A DNA stretch of 64,000 nt, from positions 1,364,001 through 1,428,000 of the forward strand of contig NZ_LN831029.1 of the NCBI RefSeq assembly GCF_001457475.1, given 5' to 3'. This document shows positions 17,413 through 27,982 of this stretch, in pieces. The notes beneath the pieces were generated by a model that was not told the DNA's origin, did not search any database, and saw only the letters and a list, made by a program, of their open reading frames with translations. A program made the position numbers and the translations under genes. The stretch is from Achromobacter xylosoxidans (GTDB lineage Bacteria > Pseudomonadota > Gammaproteobacteria > Burkholderiales > Burkholderiaceae_B). Each line of letters begins with the position of its first letter. Positions within the stretch are counted from its first letter, which is position 1.

Positions 17413-19128
17413 ATGGAAATGAATGGCGCCGATATCGTCGTGCGCTGCCTGGCCGATGAAGGCGTGGAACACGTTTTCGGCTACCCTGGCGGCGCGGTGC
17501 TCTACATCTACGACGCGATTTTCAAGCAGGACAAATTCCAGCATATCCTGGTTCGTCACGAGCAAGCCGCCGTGCACGCGGCCGATGCCTATTCGCGCTC
17601 GTCGCAGAAGGTCGGCGTCTGCATCGTGACCAGCGGTCCGGGCGTGACCAATGCCGTCACCGGCATCGCCACCGCCTACATGGACTCCATCCCCATGGTC
17701 ATCATCAGCGGGCAGGTGCCCACTGCGGCCATCGGCGAGGACGCTTTCCAGGAATGCGACACCGTCGGCATCACCCGTCCCTGCGTCAAGCACAACTTCC
17801 TGGTGCGTGACGTCAAGGACCTGGCCGAAACCATGCGCCGCGCGTTCTACATCGCGCGCACCGGCCGTCCCGGCCCGGTGCTGGTGGACATCCCCAAGGA
17901 CATCACCGTCGCGCAGTGCAAGTACACCCCGCCCAAGGGCGAGATCTCGATGCGTTCCTATGCGCCCGTCAACAAGGGCCACCAGGGGCAGATCAAGAAA
18001 GCCGTGCAGATGCTGCTGGCCGCCGAGCGGCCGATGATCTACACCGGCGGCGGGGTCATCCTGTCGAACGCCGCGCCCGAGCTGAACAAGCTCGTCTCGC
18101 AACTGGGCGCGCCCTGCACCAGCACCCTGATGGGCCTGGGCGGCTTCCCGGCCAGCAGCGGCCAGTTCGTCGGCATGCCCGGCATGCACGGCACCTACGA
18201 GGCCAACATGGCGATGCAGCACTGCGACGTGCTGCTGGCCATCGGCGCCCGTTTCGACGACCGCGTGATCGGCAACCCCAAGCACTTCGCCCAGAACGCC
18301 CGCAAGATCATCCATATCGATATCGACCCGTCGTCGATCTCCAAGCGCGTGCGCGTGGACGTCCCGATCGTCGGCAACGTCAAGGATGTGCTGGCCGACC
18401 TGAGCGCGCAGTACGAGGCCGCCTCGGCCGAGCACAAGCCGGCTTCCATCGCCAAGTGGTGGGAACAGGTCGAGACCTGGCGCGGCAAGGAATGCCTGAA
18501 GTTCGCCAATTCGGACGAAGTCATCAAACCGCAATTCGTGGTGGAAAAGCTCTGGGAAGTGACCGGCGGCGACGCCTTCGTCACCTCCGACGTGGGCCAG
18601 CACCAGATGTGGGCCGCGCAGTACTACAAGTTCGACAAGCCGCGCCGCTGGATCAATTCCGGCGGCCTGGGCACCATGGGCGTGGGCCTGCCATACGCCA
18701 TGGGCGTGCAGATGGCCAATCCGGGTCATGACATCGCCGTGATCACCGGCGAGGCCTCGATCCAGATGAACATCCAGGAACTGTCGACCTGCGCCCAGTA
18801 CCGCCTGACGCCCAAGATCGTCTGCCTGAACAACCGCTTCCTGGGCATGGTGCGGCAGTGGCAGCAGATCGACTACGGCTCGCGCTATTCCGAGTCGTAC
18901 ATGGATTCGCTGCCCGACTTCGTCAAGGTGGCCGAGGCCTACGGCCACGTGGGCCTGCGCATCGAGCGCCCGGCCGACGTCGAGCCGGCGCTGCGCGAAG
19001 CGTTCAAGAAACACAAGGAGCGCCTGGTCTTCCTGGACTTCATCACCGACCGCACCGAAAACGTGTGGCCGATGGTCAAGGCCGGCCGCGGGCTGACCGA
19101 AATGCTGCTCGGCTCTGAAGACCTGTAA
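17413..19128 (+). CDS. ilvB: Acetolactate synthase large subunit
   Basis: A 571-residue thiamine-diphosphate enzyme making acetolactate from two pyruvates (valine, leucine) or acetohydroxybutyrate with 2-ketobutyrate (isoleucine). The N-terminal domain carries 'FGYPGGAVLYIYDAI' and the catalytic Glu in 'VRHEQAAVHAADAY' (near residue 50). The ThDP region near residues 445-475 reads 'GEASIQMNIQELSTCAQY' ending in 'CLNNRFLGMVRQWQ'; the usual GDG is GEA here. GAAAGGAATG precedes the ATG at 17413. The next gene, the regulatory subunit, starts ten bases after the stop with AAGGAGG, so the two are cotranscribed. Confidence 0.96.
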   Translation: MEMNGADIVVRCLADEGVEHVFGYPGGAVLYIYDAIFKQDKFQHILVRHEQAAVHAADAYSRSSQKVGVCIVTSGPGVTNAVTGIATAYMDSIPMVIISGQVPTAAIGEDAFQECDTVGITRPCVKHNFLVRDVKDLAETMRRAFYIARTGRPGPVLVDIPKDITVAQCKYTPPKGEISMRSYAPVNKGHQGQIKKAVQMLLAAERPMIYTGGGVILSNAAPELNKLVSQLGAPCTSTLMGLGGFPASSGQFVGMPGMHGTYEANMAMQHCDVLLAIGARFDDRVIGNPKHFAQNARKIIHIDIDPSSISKRVRVDVPIVGNVKDVLADLSAQYEAASAEHKPASIAKWWEQVETWRGKECLKFANSDEVIKPQFVVEKLWEVTGGDAFVTSDVGQHQMWAAQYYKFDKPRRWINSGGLGTMGVGLPYAMGVQMANPGHDIAVITGEASIQMNIQELSTCAQYRLTPKIVCLNNRFLGMVRQWQQIDYGSRYSESYMDSLPDFVKVAEAYGHVGLRIERPADVEPALREAFKKHKERLVFLDFITDRTENVWPMVKAGRGLTEMLLGSEDL

Positions 19129-19138
19129 GGAGGCCACC

Positions 19139-20717
<1,579 letters not shown>

Positions 20718-20764
20718 TCCCGGTTTCCGCGCGGGGTTTGCGCCCCGCGCGCGCCGACGGCAAG

Positions 20765-20795
20765 CGGCATGCCTCGCGAGGGCATGCCGTTTTTC
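20765..20795 (+). terminator. Rho-independent terminator after ilvC
   Basis: CGGCATGCC pairs with GGCATGCCG over a seven-base loop and is followed by TTTTTTC. It ends the ilvBHC operon before pssA. Confidence 0.88.
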
Positions 20796-20952
20796 TTTGC
20801 GCGGAGAATGCGCGAGGCGGGCGCGTCAGCGGGGCGCGAGCGGGGCTTTTCGCGCCGGCGGGGCCGGATCGGCGCGGGCACGGCCCTTGCTGCGGCCCGT
20901 TGTGGGGCCAGATGAGTTAACCTTTCAATGTCTGTCGTAAGTAATTGAGACC

Positions 20953-21726
20953 ATGCCCAATTTTTCCATGCGCGATTCCGAGAACCGCCACCGAAGCATC
21001 TACCTGCTGCCCAACGCATTCACCACCGCGGCGTTGTTCGCGGGGTTCTATGCCGTGGTGCAGGCCATGAACAACCGCTTCGAGGTCGCCGCCATCGCCA
21101 TTTTCGTGGCCATGGTGCTGGACGGCATGGACGGCCGGGTGGCCCGCCTGACCAATACCCAATCCGCCTTCGGCGAGCAATACGATTCGCTGTCCGACAT
21201 GACCTCGTTCGGCGTGGCGCCGGCGCTGGTGATGTACGAATGGATCCTGAACGACCTGGGCCGCTGGGGCTGGCTGGCGGCGTTCGTCTACGTGGCGGGA
21301 GCCGCGCTGCGCCTGGCGCGCTTCAACACCAATATCGCGGTGGTCGACAAGCGTTACTTCCAGGGGCTGCCGAGCCCGGCGGCGGCGGCATTGGTGGCCG
21401 GCTTCGTCTGGCTGGCGGTCGACAACAAGCTGCCGATCCACGACAGCGTGATGGCCTGGGTCGCGTTCACGCTGACCATGTACGCCGGCATCACCATGGT
21501 GTCGAACGCGCCGTTCTTCAGCGGCAAGAGCTTCGCCCTGGGCCGCAGCGTGCCGTTCTGGGGCATCCTGCTGGTGGTGGCGGTGTTCGTGTTCGTCTCC
21601 AGCGATCCCCCGGTGGTGCTGTTCGGCCTGTTCGTGCTGTACGGCTTTTCGGGCTGGGTGATCTGGGCCTGGCGCTGGAACCGCGCCCGCCGGCTGCAAC
21701 AGGAGCGCCGCGGCCAGTCGTCCTGA
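20953..21726 (+). CDS. pssA: CDP-diacylglycerol-serine O-phosphatidyltransferase
   Basis: A 257-residue polytopic membrane enzyme that makes phosphatidylserine from CDP-diacylglycerol and serine, the precursor of phosphatidylethanolamine. The CDP-alcohol phosphotransferase signature D-G-x2-A-R-x8-G-x3-D-x3-D is complete in 'DGRVARLTNTQSAFGEQYDS' and the following 'LSD', near residues 59-81. About seven hydrophobic helices follow. This is the membrane-type (Bacillus-like) PssA common in betaproteobacteria, not the phospholipase-D-like E. coli enzyme. In this group pssA often lies next to ilvC, as seen here. Confidence 0.95.
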   Translation: MPNFSMRDSENRHRSIYLLPNAFTTAALFAGFYAVVQAMNNRFEVAAIAIFVAMVLDGMDGRVARLTNTQSAFGEQYDSLSDMTSFGVAPALVMYEWILNDLGRWGWLAAFVYVAGAALRLARFNTNIAVVDKRYFQGLPSPAAAALVAGFVWLAVDNKLPIHDSVMAWVAFTLTMYAGITMVSNAPFFSGKSFALGRSVPFWGILLVVAVFVFVSSDPPVVLFGLFVLYGFSGWVIWAWRWNRARRLQQERRGQSS

Positions 21727-21744
21727 GCCCGCCGCCCGGCAAAA

Positions 21745-21776
21745 GAAAAACCCGCCTGGATGAAGGCGGGTTTTTT
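21745..21776. terminator. Bidirectional terminator between pssA and a converging lipoprotein gene
   Basis: AAAAACCCGCCT pairs with AGGCGGGTTTTTT around a short loop. T tracts occur in both directions, which fits two converging genes. Confidence 0.9.
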
Positions 21777-21786
21777 CATGGGGGAA

Positions 21787-22305
21787 TCAACGCCACATGA
21801 AGCGGTCATCGTCGTACATCGGGTCCGGGCCGGGATGGAAGTGCGTCACCCCGTTGCCGTCGCGGCCCATGTAGACGTACATCAGCGAATTCCAGACGCT
21901 GTTTTCCTTGTAGCGGTACGACCAGATCACCTCGCGTTTTTCGCCCAGGCCGGCCTGATCGATGCGGGCCGGCGGGCCGAACTCGCAGCGCACGCGCTCG
22001 GGGCTCCATTGGCCCTGTTCCAGCACCTTGAAGTGGGCGTCGGTCAGCAGCGGCACGACCCGGTCGACGCGGCCGTCGGCGCCGACGTTGGCGCCCCAGG
22101 CATACTGGCCCATGGGTTGCTGCGTCCAGATCACGCGGCGGCCGCCGTTGGCCTGCGGGCATTCGAAATTGGGGCGGCCGAACTGGGCCTGGACGTCGGC
22201 CAGCGGGGTGCCGGGGGCGACCTGGGCAAGATTGGCACAGGCGGCCAGGCCGGCCAGGGCCGCGGCGGCCAGGGTGGTGCGGGCAAGTCTGTAATAATTT
22301 GACAT
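21787..22305 (-). CDS. Putative outer-membrane lipoprotein, BamE/SmpA-like fold possible
   Basis: A 172-residue lipoprotein with signal 'LAAAALAGLAAC' and acylated Cys at residue 23. The mature part opens with 'VAPGTPLADVQAQFGRPNFEC', which has the 'G.....V...FG.P' pattern of SmpA/BamE-type domains, and a similar pattern 'CEFGPPARIDQAGLGEKREVIWSYRYKEN' recurs 60 residues later; two such half-repeats are suggested. The C-terminus is rich in aromatic residues and Asp ('PDPMYDDDRFMWR'). Function is unknown. It is monocistronic and faces away from rpsO. Confidence 0.78.
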   Translation of the reverse strand: MSNYYRLARTTLAAAALAGLAACANLAQVAPGTPLADVQAQFGRPNFECPQANGGRRVIWTQQPMGQYAWGANVGADGRVDRVVPLLTDAHFKVLEQGQWSPERVRCEFGPPARIDQAGLGEKREVIWSYRYKENSVWNSLMYVYMGRDGNGVTHFHPGPDPMYDDDRFMWR

Positions 22306-22623
22306 ATTATGGCTCCTGGTGCCTTCCGCGAGGGCGGCGGCGCGACGCCCGGCGGCGGGCCGGCGGTCTCACTGGGGTAATTCTAGCGAATCGGCTATAA
22401 TCGTCAGGCTTTATCAAGTGTATTGATTTTGCAAGATGCTTTGCGCCGGCAACGGGGCTGGGCTGGACATGCGGCAAATGGGGCGCCAAGCCTTGTCTTG
22501 CGGCACTTCCAGGGTAGCCTTGAAGCAGCAGTGAGAACGCAATAACGCTTTTCGCCGGCCGCGATTTTTTTCCAAACCACGTCAGGGCGCCTCGGCCCTG
22601 TCGCATGTCCGAAGAGGTCATCA
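22306..22623 (+). promoter_or_regulatory. rpsO promoter and 5' leader
   Basis: The gap between the divergent lipoprotein and rpsO genes holds a perfect TATAAT at 22396-22401, with only a weak -35 (TGGGGT) 17 bases upstream. Transcription from it would leave a leader of about 215 bases before rpsO, long enough for S15 autoregulation as known in other bacteria, though no pseudoknot was established. The rest shows no gene. Confidence 0.55.
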
Positions 22624-22893
22624 ATGTCTGTAGCTGACATCAAGAAATCCGATATCGTTGCGCAGTTCCAACGCGCTCAAGGCGATACCGGCTCCCCCGA
22701 AGTCCAGGTGGCTCTGCTCACCGCCCGTATCAACGAACTGACCGGTCACTTCAAAGAACACATGAAGGACCATCACTCGCGCCGCGGTCTGCTGCGTATG
22801 GTCAGCCGTCGCCGCAAGCTGCTCGACTATCTCAAGGGCCGCAATCCCGATTCGTACCGCGCACTGATCGAAAAACTCGGTCTGCGCAAGTGA
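22624..22893 (+). CDS. rpsO: 30S ribosomal protein S15
   Basis: An 89-residue protein matching S15 end to end: '[50 protein letters not shown]'. S15 binds 16S rRNA helices 20-22 early in 30S assembly. It is followed by pnp, the conserved rpsO-pnp pair, with a long hairpin between them. Confidence 0.99.
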   Translation: MSVADIKKSDIVAQFQRAQGDTGSPEVQVALLTARINELTGHFKEHMKDHHSRRGLLRMVSRRRKLLDYLKGRNPDSYRALIEKLGLRK

Positions 22894-22919
22894 TCGACGG
22901 GGCTGGCTCCCCATGACGC

Positions 22920-22963
22920 AACCGTGGTCGGTGCGACGCATGTCGCGACGGCCACGGTTTTTC
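22920..22963 (+). promoter_or_regulatory. rpsO-pnp intergenic hairpin (terminator or RNase III-type processing stem)
   Basis: ACCGTGG at 22921 pairs with CCACGGT near 22951-22957, enclosing a second stem GTGCGAC/GTCGC, and TTTTT follows. In E. coli the same interval has a hairpin cut by RNase III that lets PNPase control its own mRNA. The position and long stem agree, but the sequence could simply be a partial terminator of rpsO. Confidence 0.65.
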
Positions 22964-22983
22964 ATTTGTAAGGAATAATCGTC

Positions 22984-25140
22984 ATGTTCAATAAAGTGAC
23001 TAAATCGTTCCAGTACGGCCAGCACACGGTCGTCCTGGAAACCGGCGAAATCGCTCGCCAGGCCTCCGGCGCCGTTGTGGTGTCGATCGAGGACACCGTC
23101 GTCCTGGCCACTGTCGTGGCCTCCAAGAAGGCCAAGCCGGGTCAGACGTTCTTCCCGTTGACCGTCGACTACATCGAAAAGACCTACGCCGCCGGCCGCA
23201 TCCCGGGTGGCTTCTTCAAGCGTGAAGGCAAGCCGTCCGAGAAGGAAACGCTGACCTCGCGCCTGATTGACCGTCCCCTGCGTCCGCTGTTCCCCGAAGA
23301 CTTCTACAACGAAGTCCAGGTGGTCATCCACACGCTGTCGGTCAATCCCGAAATCGATCCGGACATCGCCGCCATGATCGGCGCGTCGGCCGCCCTGGCC
23401 ATCTCCGGCATCCCCTTCAACGGCCCGATCGGCGCCGCCCGCGTGGGTTACATCGATGGCCAGTACGCCATCAACCCGACCGCGTCGCAATTGAAGTCGT
23501 CGAAGCTGGACCTGGTGGTCGCCGGCACCGAAAACGCCGTGCTGATGGTGGAGTCGGAAGCCGACCAGCTGTCCGAGGAAATCATGCTGGGCGGCGTGGT
23601 CTACGGCCACGAGCAGATGCAGGCCGTCATCAACGCCATCCACGAGCTGGTCAAGGACGCCGGCAAGCCCGATTGGGACTGGCAAGCGCCCGCCAAGGAC
23701 GAGGCCCTGATCGCCGCCGTCACGTCGGCCGCCCAGGAAGGCCTGAACGCCGCCTACCAGATCCGCGAAAAGCAGGCCCGCACCACCAAGCTGCGTGAAG
23801 TCTACGCCGACGTGTCGGCCAAGCTGAACGCCGCCGCCGCCGAGAAGGGCGAGCCGGCGCCGGACGCCGTCACCGTCGACAACATCCTGTTCTCGCTGGA
23901 ATCGGCCATCGTCCGCGGCCAGATCCTGAACGGCGAACCGCGTATCGATGGTCGCGACACCCGCACCGTGCGTCCCATCAGCGTGCGCCTGGGCGTGCTG
24001 CCGCGCGCGCACGGCAGCGCCCTGTTCACCCGCGGTGAAACCCAGGCGCTGGTCGTGGCCACGCTGGGCACCAAGCAGGACGAGCAGATCATTGACGCGC
24101 TCATGGGCGAGTACCGCGACCGCTTCATGCTGCACTACAACATGCCTCCGTTCGCCACCGGCGAAACCGGCCGCATCGGCGTGCCCAAGCGCCGCGAAAT
24201 CGGCCACGGCCGCCTGGCCAAGCGCGCGCTGATCCCGCTGCTGCCGGCCCCGGAAGACTTCCAGTACACCATCCGCATCGTCTCGGAAATCACCGAGTCC
24301 AACGGCTCGTCGTCGATGGCTTCGGTCTGCGGCGGCTCGCTGGCCATGATGGATGCCGGCGTGCCGGTCAAGGATCACGTGGCCGGCGTGGCCATGGGCC
24401 TGATCCTGGACGGCGGCAAGTTCGCCGTGCTGACCGACATCCTGGGTGACGAAGATCACCTGGGCGACATGGACTTCAAGGTCGCAGGCACCGAAAACGG
24501 CGTCACCGCGCTGCAGATGGACATCAAGATCCAGGGCATCACCAAGGAAATCATGCAAGTGGCGCTGGCGCAAGCCCGCGAAGGCCGCCTGCACATCCTG
24601 GGCAAGATGAAGGAAGCGCTGGACGGTTCGCGCGGCGAGCTGTCGGCTTTCGCCCCGCGCATGCTGACCATCAAGATCAACCCCGAGAAGATCCGCGACG
24701 TGATCGGCAAGGGCGGCGCCACCATCCGCGCGCTGACCGAGGAAACCGGCACCCAGATCGACATCTCCGACGACGGCACGATCGTGATCGCCAGCGTCGA
24801 CGAAGCGCAGGCCAAGGAAGCCCAGCGCCGCATCGTCGAGCTGACCGCCGACGTCGAAGTGGGCCAGGTCTACGACGGCTCGGTCCTGCGCCTGCTGGAC
24901 TTCGGCGCCATCGTGCAAGTGCTGCCGGGCCGCGACGGCCTGCTGCACATCTCGGAAATCGCCAACTACCGCATCGCCAACATCAACGATGTGCTGAAGG
25001 TCGGCCAGCAAGTCCGCGTCAAGGTCATCGAGGCCGACGACAAGGGCCGCCTGCGCCTGTCCATCAAGGCGATCGGCGGCATCGAGCAGCAGCAGGCCGC
25101 TGCCGAAGCCGCCCCGCAAGCGGAACCGCAAGCCGAATAA
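22984..25140 (+). CDS. pnp: Polynucleotide phosphorylase
   Basis: A 718-residue phosphorolytic 3'-5' exoribonuclease and degradosome component. The two RNase PH domains (about residues 1-210 and 310-540) flank a helical linker; the second carries '[20 protein letters not shown]' and '[18 protein letters not shown]'. A KH domain follows ('[21 protein letters not shown]', GxxG loop), then an S1 domain ('[35 protein letters not shown]'). The Ala/Gln/Glu-rich tail is short. Codon use is that of a highly expressed gene. TAAGGAATAATCGTC precedes the ATG. Confidence 0.99.
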   Translation: MFNKVTKSFQYGQHTVVLETGEIARQASGAVVVSIEDTVVLATVVASKKAKPGQTFFPLTVDYIEKTYAAGRIPGGFFKREGKPSEKETLTSRLIDRPLRPLFPEDFYNEVQVVIHTLSVNPEIDPDIAAMIGASAALAISGIPFNGPIGAARVGYIDGQYAINPTASQLKSSKLDLVVAGTENAVLMVESEADQLSEEIMLGGVVYGHEQMQAVINAIHELVKDAGKPDWDWQAPAKDEALIAAVTSAAQEGLNAAYQIREKQARTTKLREVYADVSAKLNAAAAEKGEPAPDAVTVDNILFSLESAIVRGQILNGEPRIDGRDTRTVRPISVRLGVLPRAHGSALFTRGETQALVVATLGTKQDEQIIDALMGEYRDRFMLHYNMPPFATGETGRIGVPKRREIGHGRLAKRALIPLLPAPEDFQYTIRIVSEITESNGSSSMASVCGGSLAMMDAGVPVKDHVAGVAMGLILDGGKFAVLTDILGDEDHLGDMDFKVAGTENGVTALQMDIKIQGITKEIMQVALAQAREGRLHILGKMKEALDGSRGELSAFAPRMLTIKINPEKIRDVIGKGGATIRALTEETGTQIDISDDGTIVIASVDEAQAKEAQRRIVELTADVEVGQVYDGSVLRLLDFGAIVQVLPGRDGLLHISEIANYRIANINDVLKVGQQVRVKVIEADDKGRLRLSIKAIGGIEQQQAAAEAAPQAEPQAE

Positions 25141-25164
25141 GGCCTGCCTTTCCCCTGCTCAAGA

Positions 25165-25187
25165 ACGGCGCCGCGAGGCGCCGTTTT
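25165..25187 (+). terminator. Rho-independent terminator after pnp
   Basis: ACGGCGCC and GGCGCCGT pair around the tetraloop-like GCGA and five T residues follow. Confidence 0.9.
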
Positions 25188-25348
25188 TCTTTGCTTTGGT
25201 GGCAGGCGGATTCATCTTCTTTCGTCTTCGAATCTCCCGCATCTCCCATCTTCGCGCGCCTTACGGTAAAGTCTTGCGCGTGACACGAGCGCCGGCGCGG
25301 CGCAAGCCGGCAGGGCGCCAGACAGAGGGGGATACGGATGGATCGAGC

Positions 25349-26077
25349 ATGACGCGATGGCGAGGACCCGCCACGGCGGCGGCCATGCTGCTGGGAGCGT
25401 TGTTGGCCGGATGCATGTCCGCGCCCGGGCCGGGCCAGGGTTCGCCCAAGGGCGAAGGCATGTCGGCCGACCAACTGGTCCAGACCGACTTCAACCGCAC
25501 CGTCACCCTGGAGGTGCGCGACAACCTGGCCAGCCTCTACAGCCTGCTGGACAAGCTCTACCGACGCAACCCGCGCGAATGGCGCAAGACCGGCGCGCCC
25601 GACCACGCGACCGCGGTGTCGCGGGTCAAGCATGCGATCGAGGTGCGGATCCCGCCGGCCGACCTGGCCGGCCTGCACGACATCCAGATCCTGGCGGTGT
25701 CGCTCGATCCCAACTACAGCGGCGACCGCGTCGGGGCCTTCATCTACGGCCTGGCCGACACCATCATCGCCGCCCACAATGGCAAGACCCGCCTGTACGC
25801 CACCGACGCGCTCGACGGGCAGCGGGTCTACAATGCCGCACGGAACGTCGAGGCGGCGGCCTGGCTGCTGGCGTCGCGCCGCAACAACCAGGGCGAACCG
25901 CTGCTGCTGGCCAACGAGATGTCGGCGCAGGTCACCAACCTCAGTTTCGAACGCGAGTTCGGCGCCATCATCGGCCGGCTGGACCTGATCGCCAATCTGC
26001 TGGGCGAGAACTCGCGGCGCATCGGCATCAACTATGCGCAAGGCCTTTTGCTGTTCAATTTCCTGCCGGTGCGCTAA
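25349..26077 (+). CDS. Putative lipoprotein of unknown function
   Basis: A 242-residue lipoprotein. I start it at 25349, where 'MTRWRGPATAAAMLLGALLAGC' forms a lipoprotein signal with Cys at residue 22; longer starts add a non-signal extension. The mature protein is mostly helical, with 'TDFNRTVTLEVRDNLASLYSLLDKLYRRNPREWRK' and 'QILAVSLDPNYSGDRVGAFIYGLADTIIAAHNGKTRLYATDALDGQ' as memorable segments. I do not recognise a named domain. It ends 15 bases before the threonine ammonia-lyase gene and may be cotranscribed with it, but a functional link is not evident. Confidence 0.82.
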   Translation: MTRWRGPATAAAMLLGALLAGCMSAPGPGQGSPKGEGMSADQLVQTDFNRTVTLEVRDNLASLYSLLDKLYRRNPREWRKTGAPDHATAVSRVKHAIEVRIPPADLAGLHDIQILAVSLDPNYSGDRVGAFIYGLADTIIAAHNGKTRLYATDALDGQRVYNAARNVEAAAWLLASRRNNQGEPLLLANEMSAQVTNLSFEREFGAIIGRLDLIANLLGENSRRIGINYAQGLLLFNFLPVR

Positions 26078-26092
26078 CAGGATTTTTCCACC

Positions 26093-27310
26093 GTGATCGA
26101 TATCGCTTCCATCCAGACCGCCCGCGAGAACCTGCGTGGCCAGGTGCTCAAGACCCCGTTCACCCTGTCGCGCACGCTGTCCGACATCTTCGGCGCCGAG
26201 ATCTGGCTGAAATTCGAGAACCTGCAGTTCACCGCCAGCTTCAAGGAGCGCGGCGCGCTCAACCGCATGCTGACGCTGTCGGAAGACGAGCGCCGCGCGG
26301 GCGTGATCGCGGTGTCGGCCGGCAACCATGCCCAGGGCGTGGCCTACCATGCGCAGCGCATGGGCGTGCCGGCCGTGATCGTGATGCCGCGCTTCACGCC
26401 GACCGTGAAGGTCGCCAACACGCGCCGCTTCGGCGCCGAAGTGGTGCTGGCCGGCGATACCTTCGACGACGCCAAGGCGCATGGCTACGAGCTGGCCAAA
26501 CAGCGCGGGCTGATCATGATCCACCCCTACGACGACGAGGCCGTGATCGCGGGGCAGGGCACGGTGGCGCTGGAAATGCTGGAAGACCAGCCGCAGCTGG
26601 ACATGTTGGTGATCGCCATCGGCGGCGGCGGCCTGATCTCGGGCATCGCCACGGCAGCCAAGGCGCTCAAGCCCGGCATCGAGATCATCGGGGTGCAGAC
26701 CGAGCGCTTTCCCGCCATGTATGCCGCCGTCAAGGGCGTGTCGATGCCGCAGGGGCAGTACACCATCGCCGAAGGCATCGCGGTGAAATCGCCGGGCGGG
26801 CTGACGCAGCCCATCGTCAGCCGGCTGGTCGACGACATCGAACTGGTCAGCGAGGCCGACATCGAGCACGCCATCGTGGTGCTGCTGGAAATCGAGAAGA
26901 CCGTGGTTGAAGGCGCCGGCGCGGCCGGCCTGGCGGCGCTGCTGCGCGCGCAGGAGGCGGGCAGCGAGCGTTTCAAGGGCAAGCGCATCGGCCTGGTGCT
27001 GACCGGCGGCAACATCGACCCCTTGATGCTGGGCGAACTGATCGAGCGCGGCATGGTGCGCGCCGGTCGCCTGGCCCGCATCCGCGTCGATCTGCGCGAC
27101 CTGCCGGGCGCGCTGGCCCACGCGACCAAGCTGATCGCCGATGCCCAGGCCAACATCACCGAGGTGCATCACCAGCGCGCGTTCACCTCATTGCCGGTGC
27201 GCAATGTGGAAGTGGATTTCGTGCTGCAGACGCGCGGGCCGGAGCACATCCAGGAAGTGATCGACATCCTGAACGCGGCCGGTTTCGCGGCCAGCAACCA
27301 CGACCATTGA
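26093..27310 (+). CDS. Threonine ammonia-lyase with C-terminal ACT domain
   Basis: A 405-residue fold-type II PLP enzyme converting threonine to 2-ketobutyrate and ammonia. The PLP lysine is K51 in 'TASFKERGALNRML', the glycine loop is 'AIGGGGLISGIA' near residue 180, and 'SAGNHAQGVAYHA' holds the substrate Asn. The final 80 residues ('IRVDLRDLPGALAHATKLIADAQANITEVHHQRAF') are one ACT domain. The layout matches the about 400-residue TdcB/IlvA hybrids, unlike the long IlvA with two ACT-like domains. Start is GTG at 26093. It could feed isoleucine synthesis with ilvBHC or act catabolically. Confidence 0.93.
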   Translation: MIDIASIQTARENLRGQVLKTPFTLSRTLSDIFGAEIWLKFENLQFTASFKERGALNRMLTLSEDERRAGVIAVSAGNHAQGVAYHAQRMGVPAVIVMPRFTPTVKVANTRRFGAEVVLAGDTFDDAKAHGYELAKQRGLIMIHPYDDEAVIAGQGTVALEMLEDQPQLDMLVIAIGGGGLISGIATAAKALKPGIEIIGVQTERFPAMYAAVKGVSMPQGQYTIAEGIAVKSPGGLTQPIVSRLVDDIELVSEADIEHAIVVLLEIEKTVVEGAGAAGLAALLRAQEAGSERFKGKRIGLVLTGGNIDPLMLGELIERGMVRAGRLARIRVDLRDLPGALAHATKLIADAQANITEVHHQRAFTSLPVRNVEVDFVLQTRGPEHIQEVIDILNAAGFAASNHDH

Positions 27311-27311
27311 G

Positions 27312-27977
27312 TCAGGGGCGGCCCAGTTCCGGGTCGCGGCCCACCTGGTTTTTCAGCCGGTACAGCCGCTCGCGATGCAAGGTCGCGGCCAGCGGCTCGG
27401 GCTCGCGCCCCAGCGCTACGTAGTCCACCGGAATCTGCGCGATGGCCTCGCGCATGCGGTCGGCGCCGTCCTGCCACCATTGCGCCAGCATGCGGTCGGG
27501 GTTGTACACGTCCAGGCCCTGGCGCCGCAGTTCCGAGCGGTTGAAATCCTTCAGGTTCCAGGTCAGCACCTGCACCACCGGCGTCTGCGGCAGGCCGCAG
27601 CGGGCGCGGCGCGCCAGGCCGGCGGCGATGACGTGGAAGTCCTTGGGGTCGCTGTAGCGCAGCGCCGCCTCGTAGACCAGGGTGTCGTGCTCGATGGCCT
27701 GCGGGAAGCGGGCGTTCATCTCGGCCCAGAACTCGGCCATCACCTCGGGCGGGATGTCCCAGATGCGGCAGGCGTTGCGGCGCCATTCCTCGCCGATGCG
27801 CTCGGTCCAGACCGGCTGGAACACGCCGGCGTCGGCCAGGCGCAGCAGCAGGCGGCGCAGGATGCCGGACATGAGGACACAGGCGTCCAGGACGATGAAG
27901 GGCGGGGCGGAGGGTGTGGCGGTCAAGATCGGGCGGTCCGGGCGCGCGGGCAAGGCAGGCGCGGCGGCGCCTGGCAT
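27312..27977 (-). CDS. PIN-domain protein (putative ribonuclease), no antitoxin adjacent
   Basis: A 221-residue protein with the PIN fold: 'FIVLDACVLMSGILRRLLLRLADAG' supplies the first acidic residue (D31) and 'YSDPKDFHVIAAGLARRARCGL' together with 'VLTWNLKDFNRSEL' supply later acidic residues; the 'D-x-H-V' element is common in the COG1569-like group. PIN proteins are metal-dependent RNases, often VapC toxins of about 130 residues; this one is longer and has no small upstream antitoxin gene. It lies between the threonine ammonia-lyase stop and the split tRNA-Leu, on the same strand as the tRNA, starting only six bases after the tRNA 3' end. Confidence 0.75.
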   Translation of the reverse strand: MPGAAAPALPARPDRPILTATPSAPPFIVLDACVLMSGILRRLLLRLADAGVFQPVWTERIGEEWRRNACRIWDIPPEVMAEFWAEMNARFPQAIEHDTLVYEAALRYSDPKDFHVIAAGLARRARCGLPQTPVVQVLTWNLKDFNRSELRRQGLDVYNPDRMLAQWWQDGADRMREAIAQIPVDYVALGREPEPLAATLHRERLYRLKNQVGRDPELGRP

Positions 27978-27982
27978 AGGGG

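Noticed and set aside
22621..25131. 836-codon open frame antisense to pnp and rpsO
   Set aside because: It is a compositional shadow of the highly biased pnp codons, rich in repeated His/Asp/Gly/Val with no domain.
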